Source: Certhia americana | Lineage: Eukaryota > Chordata > Aves > Passeriformes > Certhiidae | DNA: 64,000 bases | Reading direction: 5' to 3' | NCBI GenBank assembly: GCA_018697195.1 | Contig: CM031858.1 | Coordinates: 89,745,371 to 89,809,370, forward strand | Part shown: one piece after another, positions 61,287 to 64,000 of the stretch | Position numbering within the stretch: the first letter of the stretch is position 1 | Layout of the letters: every line of letters starts with the position of its first letter | Notes under the pieces: generated by a model | Databases searched by the model: none | Seen by the model: the letters and a program-made list of their open reading frames with translations, nothing else | What the model was told of the DNA's origin: nothing | Made by a program: the position numbers and the translations under genes

Positions 61287-64000
61287 TTTTTGCTACTTAG
61301 TCTTCTCTGCTTCACAGGAAAACCACTCTGATAGGCCTGCTCCTCTGAAATTGTCAGTATCACATCTTATTGTGATGCACCTAAAAGCTGTGCAGGAAAT
61401 ATATGCATACAAATTTAAGATGGTCTTCCCTCTGTTGCTGCCAATTTTGTGCTAAAATATTTAAATAAAACCCAGTTCCAGACACCTATTAGACAGATAT
61501 TCCTTTAAACAAGGATGGTCAACTCTTCTGAGATCCCTTTGTACCATGGATGTCTGTGCTGTTATTGCATTCACGATGAGGTATCCTTTTGGCAGAAAAA
61601 AATTGCTTTTGTCTCTTTAATTTTCTTGCTGCACCTTCATGACTTTTTTCCACTCCCAATCACCAGAGTAAACTAAGCAAGCCAGTTAAGTCTGCCACAA
61701 CTTCTGGAGAAATGAATTCTGTCTTCCAGTTCCTATGTCCCTCTCCATTCAGTTTCTGATCAATACATGTACACATAACTACGGTTTGCAAGAAGAGGTA
61801 TGCATCCTCATAGTCATAATACATGAGGTTCAAACTCACTCATGGTGGCATTTCTGTTAGACATACTTCTCACTCGGTGAATTGGGAAACAAAAACATGG
61901 AGGCTCATCTATGAGACTCCATTATGTGACATGCAAAAATAACATTCAACAGGTCTTAGACCCTCCTCACTTCCAGAGAACAAACATGGGATGTTATGTA
62001 GGCATGAAGAATTACCTGTGTTAATCCCATAAATTAGAAGTCTTGTTAATGTTTTTGAATAGCATGTAAACAGTCAAGGAAGCTGATTTTCTCATTGATA
62101 CTCTACAAAGAATAGGAGGGAGGAAAATTGTTTTAAAATATATTTCTTTTCAATTATTAATTCAAATTTAATAACTGTGGAAAGATATTATTCTTAAATA
62201 GACTTATTGTCTATTTTTTGTTCTTAATTCACTTACTGTTGTAAGATCCATGAAAAAAAATTAATGGCTCACCAAAATTACTGTAAAATTCTGTTTCACT
62301 GTAATGCTTTCTTTGGTGACTAGCCCAATGTAAAACAACTGTTGTCATGATTTAGGGCATTTTTCCCCACTTTTTTAGGGACTTTGAATGAAAATCTGAG
62401 GAATCATTGCTGCAGACGTGACAAAGGGAGAAGATGGTCATAAACATGCAAAACAGAGTAGAGACCTATGAGGGGCAAGAGGCAGGTGGTGCTCATTGAA
62501 AATACAGGCTGGTAGGCAAACTGTAATCAGTCAAGAGGAGAGGCAGGATTTTCATACAGTTCTAGGTATCCAGTGTTTACCAGAAATAATTATAAATAAT
62601 TTTGCATTATCCTTATGATACTTCATGTTTTTTACACTCAGTTCCCTATGGGAAAATAAAATAAAATAAAAAAAATCAAATCAGCCCAGCTATTCACAGA
62701 CATCTGTTTTCTCTTACATCTATCCTAATGCTGGAAACTTCTGCTTTTCTGTTGCTTGCCTACTTATTGTTCAAATCACTTTTCTGGGTGTTTTTACTTT
62801 TGTTTCTTTTTTTTTTTTTTCCCTCTGAAATTATTGATGTTTCTTTTTTTAGTAAAGCTGTGGCGTAAGTTTTGGGGTCATGCTGACTTATAGCAGGAGC
62901 ATAAAAGATAATATAACTGTTCACACCTGCCCCTCCCTGTTGTGAAGCATCAGAGGACCACAAGCTGGCCATGAGTATTTGAAGTGGTTTCATAGCAGCA
63001 CAACTCCAACCAAATATGCTGCCAGTTACCAACAAAACGTCCCAGAACTCTTGCTGGTGTCACCAAATCTCTTGGTGTGGTCACAGACTTCCTTCAGGTC
63101 TCCAAGGATGAAGAAGTCAACCTCTGTTGATACACACAAACATCTTGCTTGCTCAGATGCAGAAATGATCGTGCAGTTGTGAGCTGGAGATTGGATGACT
63201 CCCCTCCCCCACTTGTCTTTCGTCAACCCATAAAATTACAGGTGGGAGCTGTATTTTTTTTATTGACAGGATGGGTGTGTTTATGAGGTAGTATTCTCAA
63301 GAGCTGATCTGTAAGGAATAATTACAGCAGCCCAAGAAGAGCTGGCAGACCACAGCAAAGGATGGAAAACAGAGCTGACTTCTAGGCTGGTGCCAGACAC
63401 ACCTCATCTCCTTCCCATTCCCAGGTTTTTACCTTTGCTGATAGGCTATGCAAATGTAGCACAATATTGCTTCTCAAGCTGTTACAGGTACAAGCTACCT
63501 AGATATTTAGATACTACAGTATCTAATAGGATGCCATCAATCTTTCATAGTAAGGGAATACATAAATTATAAACAAATATGTCCTTTGGTCTAGTGGAAC
63601 AGCATAATGATCAAAGACACACAATAGAAATGTATTTGTTTCTACAGTAAGCTTTATTCCCTCAGTGCTCAGTCTGTAGTGATGGACAGGCTATGAGCTG
63701 TCAGTTTTTGTTCTGTCTGTCACACTACACTTACCTCCTGTTGTTTTAAGTAATCAATATGGGGGCTGAAATCACCTACCACTACCTCTGCTACCTACTA
63801 TTTTGTCCACTCATAAATTATGAATCCCTGCACAACGTCAAGTCTACAATTTCGATTGCATTTGCTAATCATTGATCAATAATTCAAAAGCCTCTTCTTC
63901 TTCAAGGGTCCCTAGCTTCCTGGAACATATGGCAAAAGGCTGACAGCGTTCACAAAACTATTCCCTTATCATAAAAAAGAGACAGGGAAAATAAGTTGTG
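61287..64000. other. Unique noncoding sequence
   Basis: No supported gene. A T run of about 15 lies near 62806-62820. The stretch 62930-63230 is less AT-rich and open on both strands (66-91 codons) but gives no recognisable peptide. It may be a decayed retroposon or constrained sequence that I cannot identify. Confidence 0.6.

Noticed and set aside
1..64000. CRISPR array, operon or prokaryotic mobile element
   Set aside because: No spaced direct repeats, no dense coding, and clear vertebrate retroelements throughout.

Overview
The window looks like a gene-free, AT-rich stretch of a bird nuclear genome. Evidence for a bird is the repeat content. There are CR1 LINE 3' ends carrying the characteristic ATTCTATGATT or TTCTGTGAT tail, two copies of a common avian retroviral LTR family, one CpG-rich solo LTR, and an old 5S rRNA-derived SINE. 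The LTR families resemble those I know from passerines, but order-level placement is inference. No open reading frame reads as a known protein. The longest are about 110-135 codons, many start at GTG or TTG, and none shows a recognisable domain, so I treat them as chance.

Layout. 1-8.1 kb: unique AT-rich sequence with a TA-rich microsatellite (1.9 kb) and a CT tract (3.1 kb). 8.15-9.55 kb: a minus-strand LTR with an internal perfect 44-bp duplication, then an old CR1 reverse-transcriptase fragment. 9.5-18.3 kb: unique sequence, a CAAA microsatellite, a short CR1 3' end and a second, internally deleted copy of the same LTR family. 18.3-27.6 kb: mostly unique, with a TTTA tract, a possible mariner-type miniature element and a GAT tract. 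27.65-28.37 kb: a 709-bp solo LTR with TG...CA ends and a perfect 6-bp target duplication. 28.4-46 kb: unique sequence, a 12-copy GGTTT array, an approximately 555-bp 5S-derived SINE (34.7-35.3 kb) and an ATCC array (38.4 kb). 46-64 kb: a well-preserved CR1 3' end, a block at 47.6-48.1 kb with an exon-like segment and a near-perfect inverted repeat, a 24-bp tandem duplication, and a further CR1 3' end at 61 kb.

There is no gene set working together here. The window is best read as an intergenic region or a very large intron whose content is transposon remnants of different ages, microsatellites, and candidate conserved noncoding DNA that cannot be confirmed without alignment. I found no convincing undescribed system. 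The best leads are the young solo LTR, the near-complete 5S SINE, and the 47.6-48.1 kb block.
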